A stretch of 64,000 bases of DNA. It comes from Eubacteriales bacterium (GTDB taxonomy: Bacteria > Bacillota > Clostridia > Oscillospirales > Oscillospiraceae). A program made the position numbers and the translations under genes. Shown piece after piece: positions 8,579-17,659 of this stretch; the stretch's first letter is position 1; the number at the start of each line of letters is the position of its first letter. Where the stretch lies: NCBI GenBank assembly GCA_030536255.1, contig JAUNQI010000013.1:13866-77865 (forward strand), read 5' to 3'. The notes beneath the pieces are model-generated. The model was not told where the DNA came from. It saw only the letters and a program-made list of their open reading frames with translations, and did no database searches.

Positions 8579-9490
8579 ATGGATATCAAAGGCAATGCAA
8601 CAGAAAGAACCGCAATGATCACCGTCTGCGGAAGGCCGAACGTGGGAAAATCCACTCTCACCAATGCTCTCGTTGGCGAAAAAATAGCCATCACCTCCTC
8701 CAAGCCCCAGACAACAAGAAATCGGATCACCGGTATTGCGCTGCATAACGGAATCCAGTTCATCCTGCTGGATACACCGGGATTCATCAAGCCGCGCAAC
8801 CGCCTCGGAGATTACATGGTCGGCGTTGTCCGGGAATCCGTAGCAGACGTGGACTGCGTGCTCTTTCTTGTTGAACCGAAGGAAGAAGTCGGTCCCGGAG
8901 AAAAGGCGCTTATCGAGCACTTTAAACAGGCTGGGGCTCCGGTAATTCTGGTTATTAACAAGATCGACACCATTCGCGAAAAAGAAAAGCTTCTGGCTGT
9001 TATCGCTGCTTATTCAGCAGAATACGAATTTGACAGCGTTGTACCCATTTCCGCTATGAGCGGGGAAGGCATTGATGAACTGCTCGGAGAGATGGAAAAA
9101 TATGCCGCTGAAAGTCCGCATCTTTTCCCCGATGACATGATAACCGATCAGCCGGAACGTCAGATCTGCGCGGAACTGGTAAGAGAAAAGATCCTGCGCT
9201 GCCTTGACAAGGAGATCCCTCACGGAACTGCAGTGGAGATCACAAAGTTCTCCGAGAGAGAGAGCGGGATCATCGATATCGATGCCACGATCTACACGGA
9301 AAAGCAGTCTCACAAAGGCATTATCATCGGGAAAAACGGCGCCATGCTCCGAAAGATCGGCGCCGACGCACGCGAAGAAATGGAAGAATTCCTCGGACAA
9401 AAGGTGTTCCTTCAGACCTGGGTAAAAGTGAAGGAGAACTGGCGTGACAGCGAGGTTCAGCTCAGGAACTTCGGCTTCAGAAACGAATAA
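8579..9490 (+). CDS. era: GTPase Era
   Basis: Era is an essential GTPase that binds the 3' end of 16S rRNA and checks 30S assembly. The 303-residue length is normal. G1 is GRPNVGKS (18-25), G3 is LLDTPGF, and G4 is NKID. The C-terminal KH domain (about 205-290) includes the GKNGAMLRKIG loop that contacts RNA. The gene starts 3 bases after ybeY and ends 1 base before recO, so the three are translationally coupled. Confidence 0.97.
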   Translation: MDIKGNATERTAMITVCGRPNVGKSTLTNALVGEKIAITSSKPQTTRNRITGIALHNGIQFILLDTPGFIKPRNRLGDYMVGVVRESVADVDCVLFLVEPKEEVGPGEKALIEHFKQAGAPVILVINKIDTIREKEKLLAVIAAYSAEYEFDSVVPISAMSGEGIDELLGEMEKYAAESPHLFPDDMITDQPERQICAELVREKILRCLDKEIPHGTAVEITKFSERESGIIDIDATIYTEKQSHKGIIIGKNGAMLRKIGADAREEMEEFLGQKVFLQTWVKVKENWRDSEVQLRNFGFRNE

Positions 9491-9491
9491 T

Positions 9492-10265
9492 ATGCCGGTT
9501 CCCTTTTCAACCGTCAATGCGCTTGTCCTGCGCGAGGTGAAATACAAGGAGGCCGACAGGATCCTTACCCTGCTCACTGCTGAGCGGGGTATCATTACGG
9601 CGAAAGCCCGCGGAGCATTGCGAAAGACAAGCAAAACCTCAGCAGCTACACAGCAGCTGACATACTCCGAGATGACCGTATTCGAGAACAACGGGCGGAT
9701 CACCGTAAACGAGGCAACGGTTAAGGAGCCTTTTGAGGGACTGCGAAAAGACTTTGAAGCATTTTCTCTCGGATGTTATTTCGCCGAAGCAGCAGAGACG
9801 CTGGCAAGGAGCGACATTCCCGAACCGGATATTCTGCGTCTGATGCTCAATTCTCTCTATGCCCTCAGCTGCGGAATGTACTCCCACAGTCATATTAAAG
9901 CTGCTTTTGAGCTTCGGCTGGCATCGATCCTCGGATATGCTCCCGATCTTTCCAAATGCGCCGTATGCGGAAAACCTGACCCGGATAATCCCACGATCGG
10001 CATTTCCACCGGACATCTGTGCTGCAGGGAATGCAGAAACTCGGATATCGGAATAACCGATTATCTCACTCCCGAGTCGCTCAGTGCCATGCGCTATATT
10101 ATCAGCGCACCGCCGAAGCAGTTTCTCGCCTTTTCGCTGGAAGAGGGCTCCGTACCGTATCTCTGCCGCGCCTGTGAGGATTATTTGGCGGATTACTCTT
10201 CCCGCAGATTCCAGACGCTTGACTATTATAAAAGCATACGGACATCATCACTGTCCGATTCTTAA
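9492..10265 (+). CDS. recO: DNA repair protein RecO
   Basis: RecO helps load RecA at single-stranded gaps in the RecFOR pathway. This 257-residue protein has an N-terminal OB fold (VNALVLREVKYKEADRILTL) and a helical C-terminus. It carries the zinc-type cysteines CAVC and CCREC (about 154-182). The ATG at 9492 is preferred over upstream in-frame codons because it lies one base after the era stop, as expected for coupled translation; no strong Shine-Dalgarno is visible. The gene order era-recO is conserved in Firmicutes. Confidence 0.92.
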   Translation: MPVPFSTVNALVLREVKYKEADRILTLLTAERGIITAKARGALRKTSKTSAATQQLTYSEMTVFENNGRITVNEATVKEPFEGLRKDFEAFSLGCYFAEAAETLARSDIPEPDILRLMLNSLYALSCGMYSHSHIKAAFELRLASILGYAPDLSKCAVCGKPDPDNPTIGISTGHLCCRECRNSDIGITDYLTPESLSAMRYIISAPPKQFLAFSLEEGSVPYLCRACEDYLADYSSRRFQTLDYYKSIRTSSLSDS

Positions 10266-10289
10266 TTTCAGATATATCAGGTAACAGCA

Positions 10290-11108
10290 ATGAGCAAATA
10301 TGAAACGATCACATTTGATATGGACGGGACACTGCTCGACAGGAATAAAAACATTCTGCCGGACAGCGTTGAAATGATCAACGAGGCGGCAGCCCGGGGA
10401 AAAATAGTTTGTGTTTCATCCGGGAGAAGCATGCCGGAGATCAAGTGGCTGATAGATCTTGTGCCGGCAATCCGTTATTATTCCGGAGCAAACGGTGCCT
10501 TTATCTATGATTCTTACGAAAAGACTTTTATACACAGACATTTGATTCCGGAGGAAACCGTAACAGACATTCTGAAAATGGTGCAGCCGGACGGATATAT
10601 GCCCGTACTCATGGCAGATGATGCATTCTGCCAGAAGGATCAGATCCCTCTCATGCCGTCCTTTAATGTGCCGCAGTATGAAAAGCTATACCGGGATACG
10701 TTTACTCACGTGGAAAATATCTACGATTTCTACTATTCCGCTCCCTTTCCCGTATATAAAATCAATATTTATACCCCTTTCCCGGAGATCTGCATGCGTT
10801 ACAGAGAACTGCTGACCGGGTACAACCTGGAAATGCTGATCAACGAAGGAACCTACCTGGAAATCACTGCTAAAGGCGTTTCCAAAGGTGCTGCGCACAG
10901 GGAGCTCTGCAGCTGTATTGGTGTCCCTGTGGAAAACACAATTGCCGTAGGAGACGAAAACAACGATTACGGAATGCTTTCCGCCGCGGGTTTTGCAGTT
11001 GCTATGGGAAATGCGAATCCCAGGATCAAGGAGCTGGCAGACACAATCGTTGCCGACAACAACTCCGGTGGCTGCGCGGAAGCGATACGAAAGTATCTTT
11101 TGGACTAA
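10290..11108 (+). CDS. Cof-type HAD-superfamily hydrolase
   Basis: This 272-residue protein is a class IIB (Cof-type) HAD phosphatase. Motif I is FDMDGTLLD (9-17), motif II the SSGR segment, and motif IV is VGDENNDYGM near residue 217. The central cap (about 85-185) is typical of Cof proteins, which dephosphorylate sugar phosphates or cofactors such as FMN and PLP precursors. The exact substrate cannot be inferred. It follows recO by 24 bases and may be the last gene of that operon, ahead of a strong terminator. Confidence 0.88.
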   Translation: MSKYETITFDMDGTLLDRNKNILPDSVEMINEAAARGKIVCVSSGRSMPEIKWLIDLVPAIRYYSGANGAFIYDSYEKTFIHRHLIPEETVTDILKMVQPDGYMPVLMADDAFCQKDQIPLMPSFNVPQYEKLYRDTFTHVENIYDFYYSAPFPVYKINIYTPFPEICMRYRELLTGYNLEMLINEGTYLEITAKGVSKGAAHRELCSCIGVPVENTIAVGDENNDYGMLSAAGFAVAMGNANPRIKELADTIVADNNSGGCAEAIRKYLLD

Positions 11109-11125
11109 TACGAACACCAAATAAA

Positions 11126-11165
11126 AAATCAGGAAGAGCTTTTTCGGTTCTTCCTGATTTCTTTT
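11126..11165. terminator. Bidirectional intrinsic terminator
   Basis: AAATCAGGAAGA (11126-11137) pairs perfectly with TCTTCCTGATTT (11149-11160). T-rich runs occur on both sides when read in each direction. It lies between the convergent Cof-type HAD gene and the sugar permease gene. Confidence 0.85.
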
Positions 11166-11197
11166 TGATTGTGTTTTCTTTTTTCTACGCTGCCAAA

Positions 11198-12223
11198 TTA
11201 AGCGTGAGTCTTCACTTTTTTGTGGCGCTTGAAGAATCCGTCTCTCTTAAGACCGGACTTTTTGTAGTTTGCATACATATCAACTGCGACAGAGAAGATA
11301 ATGATGATACCCTTGATCAGATCATGGTAAACAGGGTCAATTCCCAGCAGCTGAAGACCGTTGGTAAGAACACCGATCAGAAGAGCACCGACCATGGCAC
11401 CCTGGATAGTTCCCTCGCCGCCGCGGAGAGAAACACCGCCGACAACGATTGCCGCAAGTACGTCATTTTCATAACCTTTTGCCTGGGAAGCGGATGCCTG
11501 CTGGTTCATGCTAGAAAGGACAAGACCGCTGAGAGCACCCATAATTCCGCTTATCGTATAAGCTATGATCGTAACTTTCTTTACATTAATTCCGCTGAGC
11601 TTTGCAGCCTGCTTATTACCGCCAACGCAGTAGATATATCTGCCGTATACCGTTTTATTCAAAACAATATACGTAAAGGCAAAGCAGACAGCGAGAATAT
11701 AGACAGGGACAGGAATTCCGAGGATTCTCGAGGAACCGACCCAGTTGAATGCCTTTGCATTCATAACATTAATGAGCTGGTTGCCCGTAATGTTCTGAAC
11801 AAGGCCGTACAGGATCTCAGAGGTTGCCAGAGTAAGCAAAAATGCCGGGATCTCAAAACGGCTGAGAACAATACCATGGAAGAGTCCGCTTAAGGCGCCC
11901 ATCAGAAGACCGAGAAGGACACCGAGCAGAATTCCCTGCCAGCTGAAGCCAAAGTTTACGATCGTCGTGCAGCAGGCAGCGCCGGCGAGAGCTGCAGTAC
12001 CGGAAACGGTACGGTCAATTCCTGCAAGCAGAACAGCGAAAGTTGCACCGCAGATCATAATACCCTGAAGAGAAATGGAATACAGGATATTTCTGAAGTT
12101 ATTCGCCGTAAAGAACTTACCGGGAAGGAGCAATGAGAAGAACAGGATCAGCGCCAGAAGGACAAGCAGACGTTTTTCCTGAAGGAGCTTTTTCACGAAC
12201 TTATTTTCTTTCAGTTTATTCAT
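11198..12223 (-). CDS. Sugar ABC transporter permease (RbsC/BPD_transp_2 family), second of two
   Basis: This 341-residue integral membrane protein has about nine or ten hydrophobic segments and belongs to the permease family of carbohydrate uptake transporter class 2 (ribose, xylose, Lsr type). Typical features are NILYSISLQGIMICGATFAVLLAGID near the N-terminus and the cytoplasmic loop GGNKQAAKLSGINVKK, which contacts the ATPase. The start ATG at 12223 follows GGAGG by 7 bases and lies 2 bases after the ATPase stop. It is the last gene of a four-gene operon with a binding protein, another permease and an ATPase, which implies a heterodimeric channel. Confidence 0.9.
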   Translation of the reverse strand: MNKLKENKFVKKLLQEKRLLVLLALILFFSLLLPGKFFTANNFRNILYSISLQGIMICGATFAVLLAGIDRTVSGTAALAGAACCTTIVNFGFSWQGILLGVLLGLLMGALSGLFHGIVLSRFEIPAFLLTLATSEILYGLVQNITGNQLINVMNAKAFNWVGSSRILGIPVPVYILAVCFAFTYIVLNKTVYGRYIYCVGGNKQAAKLSGINVKKVTIIAYTISGIMGALSGLVLSSMNQQASASQAKGYENDVLAAIVVGGVSLRGGEGTIQGAMVGALLIGVLTNGLQLLGIDPVYHDLIKGIIIIFSVAVDMYANYKKSGLKRDGFFKRHKKVKTHA

Positions 12224-12225
12224 GA

Positions 12226-13734
12226 TCAAGCCTCCTTCTCACCCGGAATAATTCCGGAGCATGCAAGAAGAACATCTTCCTGCGTTACAACACCGTTATT
12301 GAATTCATGGATAATATATCCTTCCTTCATAACGATAATTCTGTGCGCAACCCTGAGGACCTCCGCAACGTCAGAGGATACAAGGATTACCGCAACGCCT
12401 TTGGCTGCCAGCTCTTCGACAAAGTTATAAATTTCGTCCTTTGCACCGATATCGATACCGACGGTAGGTTCATCGATCAGAACGACCTTCAGGTCACGGG
12501 TAAGCCACTTGGCCAGAACAGCCTTCTGCTGGTTTCCGCCGGAGAGATTGCCGACGATAACCTGAGAATTTCTCGGTCGGAGGTCAACGATTTCAACCGC
12601 CTTTTCACCGAGTTCCTTTTCCTTATCGACTTTTACAAAGCCTCCACTGCTGAGCGTATCATAATTCGTACATGCGGCATTACGCTCAACCGAAAGAAGA
12701 GGAATAAAGCCCTGAGTACGTCTGTCCTCCGGGACAAGACCAAAGCCTTCCGCGATAACTTTTCCGGTACCCTTCGGAAGCTTTTTCCCGTGGAAGAGGA
12801 TCTCGCCGCTGTCAAACTTATCTGCGCCGAATATTGCACGAAGGACTTCTGTTCTTCCGGCACCGACAAGTCCCGTAAATACAAGAACTTCTCCCGCTTT
12901 TACGTCAAAGCTGACATGCTCAAATCTGCCGAGGCTACACAGATCCTTTACTTCAAGGACTGTTTCAGCATCACTCACAGCCAAAGGACGGCTGGCAGTA
13001 GCATCACTCAGCTCTTTGCCTATCATCATCTTAACGACTTTATCCGGAACGATGTCCTCGTGTTCAACAACACCTTCCAGCTGACCGTCACGCAGAACCG
13101 TAATTCTGTCACTGAGGGCAAATACTTCTTCCAGACGATGGGAAATGTAGATAATGGCAACACCGCGTTCACGCAGCTGCTCAATGATCTTGTACAGCAT
13201 TTCACTTTCCTTGGCGGAAAGAGATGCGGTAGGCTCGTCCATAACGATAAGTCTTGCATCCGTGCTGAGTGCTTTAAGGATCTCGACCATCTGCTTCTGA
13301 GCAACAGAAAGCGTCTCAATAATATCATCCGGCTTCAGCGGGAAATCAAAGCGCTTGATAAGGTCATCGATTTCCTTATGCATGGCCTTTTTGTTCAGCA
13401 CACCGAGCTTATGGATCTCCTTGCCGAGCATGATATTCTGAGTAACAGAAAGCGTCGGGATCAATGAGAATTCCTGGAAAACAACGGAAATGCCAAGACG
13501 GGTCGCATCTTCACGGGAATTGATCTCAACCGGTTCCCCGTCAAAGAAGATCTCGCCGCCATCCTTCGGATAAACACCGGTAAGGATCTTGATCAGAGTG
13601 GATTTTCCTGCGCCGTTTTCACCGAGAAGAGCATGAACCTCGCCCTTCTTTACGCTGAAATCAACGCCCTTCAGAGCCTTGACATGAGAGAACTCCTTGA
13701 CAATGCCCTTCATTTCAATGATATTTGAACTCAT
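12226..13734 (-). CDS. Sugar ABC transporter ATP-binding protein (RbsA/MglA type, two ATPase domains)
   Basis: This 502-residue protein is a tandem ATPase of the CUT2 family. The first domain has an intact Walker A GENGAGKS (38-45) and Walker B VMDEPTASLS. The second has the degenerate P-loop GAGRTEVL usual for this family, then the signature LSGGNQQK and Walker B VLIDEPTVGID. It should power uptake together with the two flanking permeases. GGAGG precedes the ATG, which overlaps the upstream permease stop by four bases (ATGA). Monosaccharide, polyol or autoinducer substrates are all possible. Confidence 0.93.
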   Translation of the reverse strand: MSSNIIEMKGIVKEFSHVKALKGVDFSVKKGEVHALLGENGAGKSTLIKILTGVYPKDGGEIFFDGEPVEINSREDATRLGISVVFQEFSLIPTLSVTQNIMLGKEIHKLGVLNKKAMHKEIDDLIKRFDFPLKPDDIIETLSVAQKQMVEILKALSTDARLIVMDEPTASLSAKESEMLYKIIEQLRERGVAIIYISHRLEEVFALSDRITVLRDGQLEGVVEHEDIVPDKVVKMMIGKELSDATASRPLAVSDAETVLEVKDLCSLGRFEHVSFDVKAGEVLVFTGLVGAGRTEVLRAIFGADKFDSGEILFHGKKLPKGTGKVIAEGFGLVPEDRRTQGFIPLLSVERNAACTNYDTLSSGGFVKVDKEKELGEKAVEIVDLRPRNSQVIVGNLSGGNQQKAVLAKWLTRDLKVVLIDEPTVGIDIGAKDEIYNFVEELAAKGVAVILVSSDVAEVLRVAHRIIVMKEGYIIHEFNNGVVTQEDVLLACSGIIPGEKEA

Positions 13735-14747
13735 TTTACAGCCTCCTTCTCACGGAGTCTGGCACTTCTACGGCGAGTGCGCTCAACCATGAATTCATTA
13801 TAGTATGCATCAAAGATCAGCATTGCAACGATAACAATACCGGTAAGGAGCTGCTGAGTCTGCGTCGGGAAACCGAATTTCAGAATTCCGTTTTCAAGCA
13901 CACGCATGAACAGGACACCGATCACGGTTCCGATGATATCGCCGCGGCCGCCGGAGAAAGCACAGCCTCCGATAACCGTGGCCGAAATAGCCTTAAACTC
14001 ATATCCGACACCGCCGCCGGGTTCTGCAGCACGGCTCTTGCCGAGGAAGAACAGGCTGGCAACGAAAGCGCAGATTGCGGAGATCAGAAATGCAGACATC
14101 TTGGTCTTAACAAAGCTGATTCCGCTGATTTCCGCTGAATTGCGGTTTGCACCGATCGCGTAAAGGTTCGTTCCTGTTCTGGTATTTTTAAGAATAAACT
14201 GAACAACGATTGCAAGAATGATAAAAGCGATCGTGCAGTAGTACATACCGTCAAGAGGGCCGGAACCGATCTTGCTTCCCAGCCATTTGATGGTGGAATT
14301 CTTGATGGACTGGGTAGTGGGGCTGCCGTATGCGTCACGAATGGAAACGACATACATCAGACCGATAAAGATAAACTTTGTGCTCAGCGTAGCTATAAAA
14401 TCCGGAATACGAAGAATAGCAACACAAAAGCCGTTAAGAAGACCGCCGAGGATGGAAACTGCAAGAGCGATCACCATACACCAGCCTACAGGAAGCTCGG
14501 TATAATACAGCAGGCTCGATATCACCATACAGCTCAAACCCATCAGGGCACCGCAGGAAAGGTCATTTCCTCCGGTAATAATAACCAGGGTAACGCCGAT
14601 TGCGAGAATTCCGACAAGCGAGCATTCACGCAGCATATTGTAAATGTTGTTTGCCGTAAAGAACTTATCAGTAGTCAGGCCAAATACCAGTAAAAGGACC
14701 AGCAGCAGACCAAATGAGATGATTCGACGGAGCGTTTCCTGTCTCAA
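13731..14747 (-). CDS. Sugar ABC transporter permease (RbsC/BPD_transp_2 family), first of two
   Basis: This 338-residue membrane protein shows the CUT2 permease pattern. MLRECSLVGILAIGVTLVIITGGNDLS lies near the N-terminus, and the coupling loop GANRNSAEISGISFVKTK is near residue 205. It starts at a TTG (14747) preceded by AAAGGAGGG about ten bases upstream; no ATG is available nearby. It overlaps the downstream ATPase gene by four bases. It differs clearly from the other permease of the same operon, so the channel is probably a heterodimer, as in the Lsr, rhamnose and some polyol importers. Confidence 0.9.
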   Translation of the reverse strand: MRQETLRRIISFGLLLVLLLVFGLTTDKFFTANNIYNMLRECSLVGILAIGVTLVIITGGNDLSCGALMGLSCMVISSLLYYTELPVGWCMVIALAVSILGGLLNGFCVAILRIPDFIATLSTKFIFIGLMYVVSIRDAYGSPTTQSIKNSTIKWLGSKIGSGPLDGMYYCTIAFIILAIVVQFILKNTRTGTNLYAIGANRNSAEISGISFVKTKMSAFLISAICAFVASLFFLGKSRAAEPGGGVGYEFKAISATVIGGCAFSGGRGDIIGTVIGVLFMRVLENGILKFGFPTQTQQLLTGIVIVAMLIFDAYYNEFMVERTRRRSARLREKEAVK

Positions 14748-14783
14748 AACCGTCGTCCCTCCTTTTCATGTTTAATTGAAAAA

Positions 14784-14816
14784 ACAGGGTTGAGCGCTAA
14801 TGCACCCAACCCCTGT
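14784..14816 (-). terminator. Stem-loop between binding-protein and permease genes (probable attenuator)
   Basis: On the minus strand ACAGGGGTTG pairs with CAACCCTGT, with one bulged G, followed by six T residues. Sited right after the binding-protein stop, it likely ends or processes most transcripts, so the binding protein is made in excess over the channel. Confidence 0.65.
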
Positions 14817-14834
14817 AGAATTATCTGCGATAAA

Positions 14835-15800
14835 TTACCAGCGCTGGTCAGCAGTGATGGTATCTACGTTGTCCTTGGTAACAGTGATAGGAGGCATCTT
14901 GATAACGGGAGTTGCATCCCAGTCAGAGATGTCAACATCGCTGCCGATGTACATCATAAGGAGACGGAGAGCGGTTGCGCCCTGATCGTAGCAGTTGGTG
15001 TAAACAGTACCGGTGATGATGCCCTGCTCGATGTACTCGAGAGCCTTGGTCTCGCCGTTTGCACCCCAGATCTGGATGCCTTCAACACCAGCGGTCTGGC
15101 AAGCCATGCCGGCGCCTTCTGCCATCTGGTCATTGTGTGCGAAAACAGCATTGATCTGGCCAGGATAAGAGGTCAGGAAGTTCTGCATGGTGGTGTTTGC
15201 CTTTTCCATGTTCCAGTCAGCGGACTGCTCGTCGAGAATCTTGATGCCGTCGAATGCCTTAAGAGCATCCTGGAAGCCAGCCTCGAGGTTAATGCCGCGT
15301 GCTGCACCAGGGGTAGCCTGGATGACAACAACATTGCCTTCTCCGCCGAGAGCCTCAGCGATCTTGTTGGCAATAACAGCGCCTGCTTCGTAGTCGGTCA
15401 TGGAAACGAGACCATGGCAGACAGCGTCAGAGTCCATGTTGATGCAAACTACAGGAATGCCTGCGTCTTCAGCATCTTCAATAGCCGGGGTAAGGGTTGC
15501 TTTGTTGTAGGTCTGGATAATAATTCCATCGTACTCCTGAGCAATGCAGTCATTTACGAGGGTGATCTGCTTGTCGGCGCTCTTCTCGCCGTCATAGGTG
15601 TCAACTGTTACGTTGCCCCAGTAAGCAGCCTCATTCTTAATGCCGTTGCCCCATGCGGTGCAGTTGGCTTCAGTTGCTGCGGTTGCAATCCATGCGATGC
15701 GAAGCTCATCCGTGTACGGATCCTTGTCTGCTGCAAAAGCAGAAATGCCAAGGCTCATGACAACAGCAAGAGCAAGAACGATTGCTAAGAATTTCTTCAT
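14835..15800 (-). CDS. Sugar ABC transporter substrate-binding protein (periplasmic-binding 4 family)
   Basis: This 321-residue exported protein starts MKKFLAIVLALAVVMSLGIS and has a likely signal peptidase I site after AFA (about residue 24). No lipobox cysteine is present. The mature part is the Peripla_BP_4 type: RIAWIATAATEANCTAWGNG begins the fold, and IIIQTYNKATLTPAIEDAEDAGIPVVCINMDSD is the typical second strand region. The start at 15800 follows AAGGGG by 8 bases; an upstream ATG at 15938 lies in the promoter region. It is the first gene of the operon and lies divergent from an FGGY kinase/SorC operon. The ligand is a monosaccharide or polyol that cannot be named. Confidence 0.88.
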   Translation of the reverse strand: MKKFLAIVLALAVVMSLGISAFAADKDPYTDELRIAWIATAATEANCTAWGNGIKNEAAYWGNVTVDTYDGEKSADKQITLVNDCIAQEYDGIIIQTYNKATLTPAIEDAEDAGIPVVCINMDSDAVCHGLVSMTDYEAGAVIANKIAEALGGEGNVVVIQATPGAARGINLEAGFQDALKAFDGIKILDEQSADWNMEKANTTMQNFLTSYPGQINAVFAHNDQMAEGAGMACQTAGVEGIQIWGANGETKALEYIEQGIITGTVYTNCYDQGATALRLLMMYIGSDVDISDWDATPVIKMPPITVTKDNVDTITADQRW

Positions 15801-16139
15801 TTTGGAATCCCCTTTTCTTATAAAATTTTGATATGCCCCGCGGGCAGTCTGCCCTGCGTTATGATTGTAAAATATCACAATTGTTTGAAACTTGTCAACC
15901 GAAAATAAACATGTTGCACATTTGTTCAATTTTTTCAAAATACCGCTATAATATTTTTTATTAAAAATGAGAATATGTGCAATTTCACCGAATGATATTG
16001 AAAAGGAAACAAATGCATGATATTTTGCTATAATAAGAAATAGTAATAAAGTCCAAAATCAAAAAGACTTCGGCACATCGGCAAGCTGCATTTGGCAAAA
16101 TGTTATAATCTGCTTATGAACAAACCGGGGAGGCGCATT
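15801..16139. promoter_or_regulatory. Divergent control region between importer operon and kinase/SorC operon
   Basis: This 339-base AT-rich region must hold both promoters. A minus-strand TTGACA lies at 15898-15893, with a possible extended -10 near 15876. On the plus strand TATAAT occurs at 15947-15952 and as an extended TGCTATAAT at 16026-16034. An 8-bp inverted repeat (TTGCACAT at 15914-15921, ATGTGCAA at 15975-15982) brackets one of these and is a candidate SorC operator. No coding sequence was seen. Confidence 0.5.
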
Positions 16140-17609
16140 ATGAATATTCTCTCACTTGATATCGGAACTACCAGCATGCGCGGTATCCTTTATGACGAAA
16201 ACGGCAGCACAATTACAATGAAATCGATTCTGACTCCCCTGATCAGCGACTGCAAGCTCAACACCATGGAGCAGAAACCGGAGGTATATACCGACGGGAT
16301 AACCGAAATTTGCAAAGCTATCGCATCGGAGTACACGGTTGACGCCATATCCGTTACAGCCTTTCGCTCCGCTCCTACCCTTGTTGACAGAAGCGGAAAT
16401 GCTCTGCACAACTTCATTATGTGGCAGGACACGCGAAACGCCGAGATCTGCAGCAGGCTGCAATATGCCAACCGGCAGGTTTATAAAACGACCGGATCAT
16501 CCATCAACACTGTGTTCACGGCTTCAAAGCTCACCTGGTTTAAGGAAAACACCGAAGAACTATACAAGCGCGCCTACAAAGGGATAATCGTTCCTGACTA
16601 TATCATTCACTTTATGACCGGTGCTTTCAGTACAGACTATACCTATGGCAGCCGTACGCTGCTCATGGACATCCGATCGCTCAGCTGGAGCAGAGAAATG
16701 TGCGAACTGTTCCGTGTTGACGAAGAAAAGCTCTGTGATCTTGTTCCTCAGGGAAGCATCAGCGGAACTGTAACGAAGGAATTTTCCCAGCTGACCGGGA
16801 TCCGGCAGGGAGTACCGGTGATCAGTGCGGGAGGAGACCAACAGTGCGGTGCTCTCGGTCTCGGTGTAATGGATTCCGCAACGATCGAGGTAAACTCCGG
16901 AACAGGTTCATTTGTTATTTCTCTTACAGATGAGCCGGAGCTTTCCAACTCATCCGTTATCTGCAATGTTTCCGCTGTACCCGGAAAATACACGCAGGAG
17001 ATGAACATTATCGCCAGCGCCTCGGCACTGAACTGGCTGATCCGCGAAGTCTTCCCGGAATACTGGGGAGAAGAACCGAATTTTGAGGCAATAAACAAGA
17101 TCGCAGAGGAAACTCCCGCAGGCTGCCATGGCGTGTGGGCGATCCCTCATTTCCAGGGCTGCGGCTCCAGATCCTGGAATCCTGATGCAACTGCCGTCTT
17201 CGGCGGGCTGACTCTCTCCACACATCGAAATGACATGATACGGGCCCTGTATGAAGGTATTGCCTCGGAGATCGCCAAAAGCATCAATATTCTTCCCGAA
17301 GTATGCAGGGAAGCTAAGGAGATCGCTGTCGCCGGAGGGCTTTCCAATTCAGATATCTATCTCAAGATCCTGTGCGATATGACCGGTAGAAAGCTGATCC
17401 GCAGCCACAATGTTCAGGCTACAGGACTCGGTGCCTTTATCTCCGCAGCCGCAGCGACCGGTCTTTACGGAAGCTTTCCGGAAGCGCTGTCGGCAGTCCG
17501 TAAAAACGAAGAATGCGACGTAATGATTCCCAACGAAGATAACGTTCGTTTCTATGACGGATATATGAGAAAAACAGAAAAAATGTTCTGTGCTGCATGC
17601 ACAATCTGA
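16140..17609 (+). CDS. FGGY-family carbohydrate kinase
   Basis: This 489-residue kinase has the two-domain FGGY/actin-like fold. The phosphate-1 loop is LSLDIGTTSMRGILYD (4-19), WQDTR lies near residue 98, SGTGSF near 257, and the adenosine site is VAGGLSNSDIY near 397. It should phosphorylate the sugar or polyol imported by the divergent ABC system. GGGGAGG lies 7 bases before the ATG at 16140, which therefore is preferred over the one at 16092. It heads an operon with a propeller-like protein, a SorC regulator and an AEC transporter. Its combination with a SorC regulator and two-permease importer is the arrangement of lsrK, but the substrate is unproven. Confidence 0.88.
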   Translation: MNILSLDIGTTSMRGILYDENGSTITMKSILTPLISDCKLNTMEQKPEVYTDGITEICKAIASEYTVDAISVTAFRSAPTLVDRSGNALHNFIMWQDTRNAEICSRLQYANRQVYKTTGSSINTVFTASKLTWFKENTEELYKRAYKGIIVPDYIIHFMTGAFSTDYTYGSRTLLMDIRSLSWSREMCELFRVDEEKLCDLVPQGSISGTVTKEFSQLTGIRQGVPVISAGGDQQCGALGLGVMDSATIEVNSGTGSFVISLTDEPELSNSSVICNVSAVPGKYTQEMNIIASASALNWLIREVFPEYWGEEPNFEAINKIAEETPAGCHGVWAIPHFQGCGSRSWNPDATAVFGGLTLSTHRNDMIRALYEGIASEIAKSINILPEVCREAKEIAVAGGLSNSDIYLKILCDMTGRKLIRSHNVQATGLGAFISAAAATGLYGSFPEALSAVRKNEECDVMIPNEDNVRFYDGYMRKTEKMFCAACTI

Positions 17610-17659
17610 AAGGCACAAATAAAACGAATAATAAATATTTCACGAAAGGGACTTAAATC

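Noticed and set aside
12307..13467. 386-codon open frame antisense to the first importer ATPase
   Set aside because: The ATPase on the other strand has all Walker and signature motifs; the antisense frame has no ribosome site or domain.
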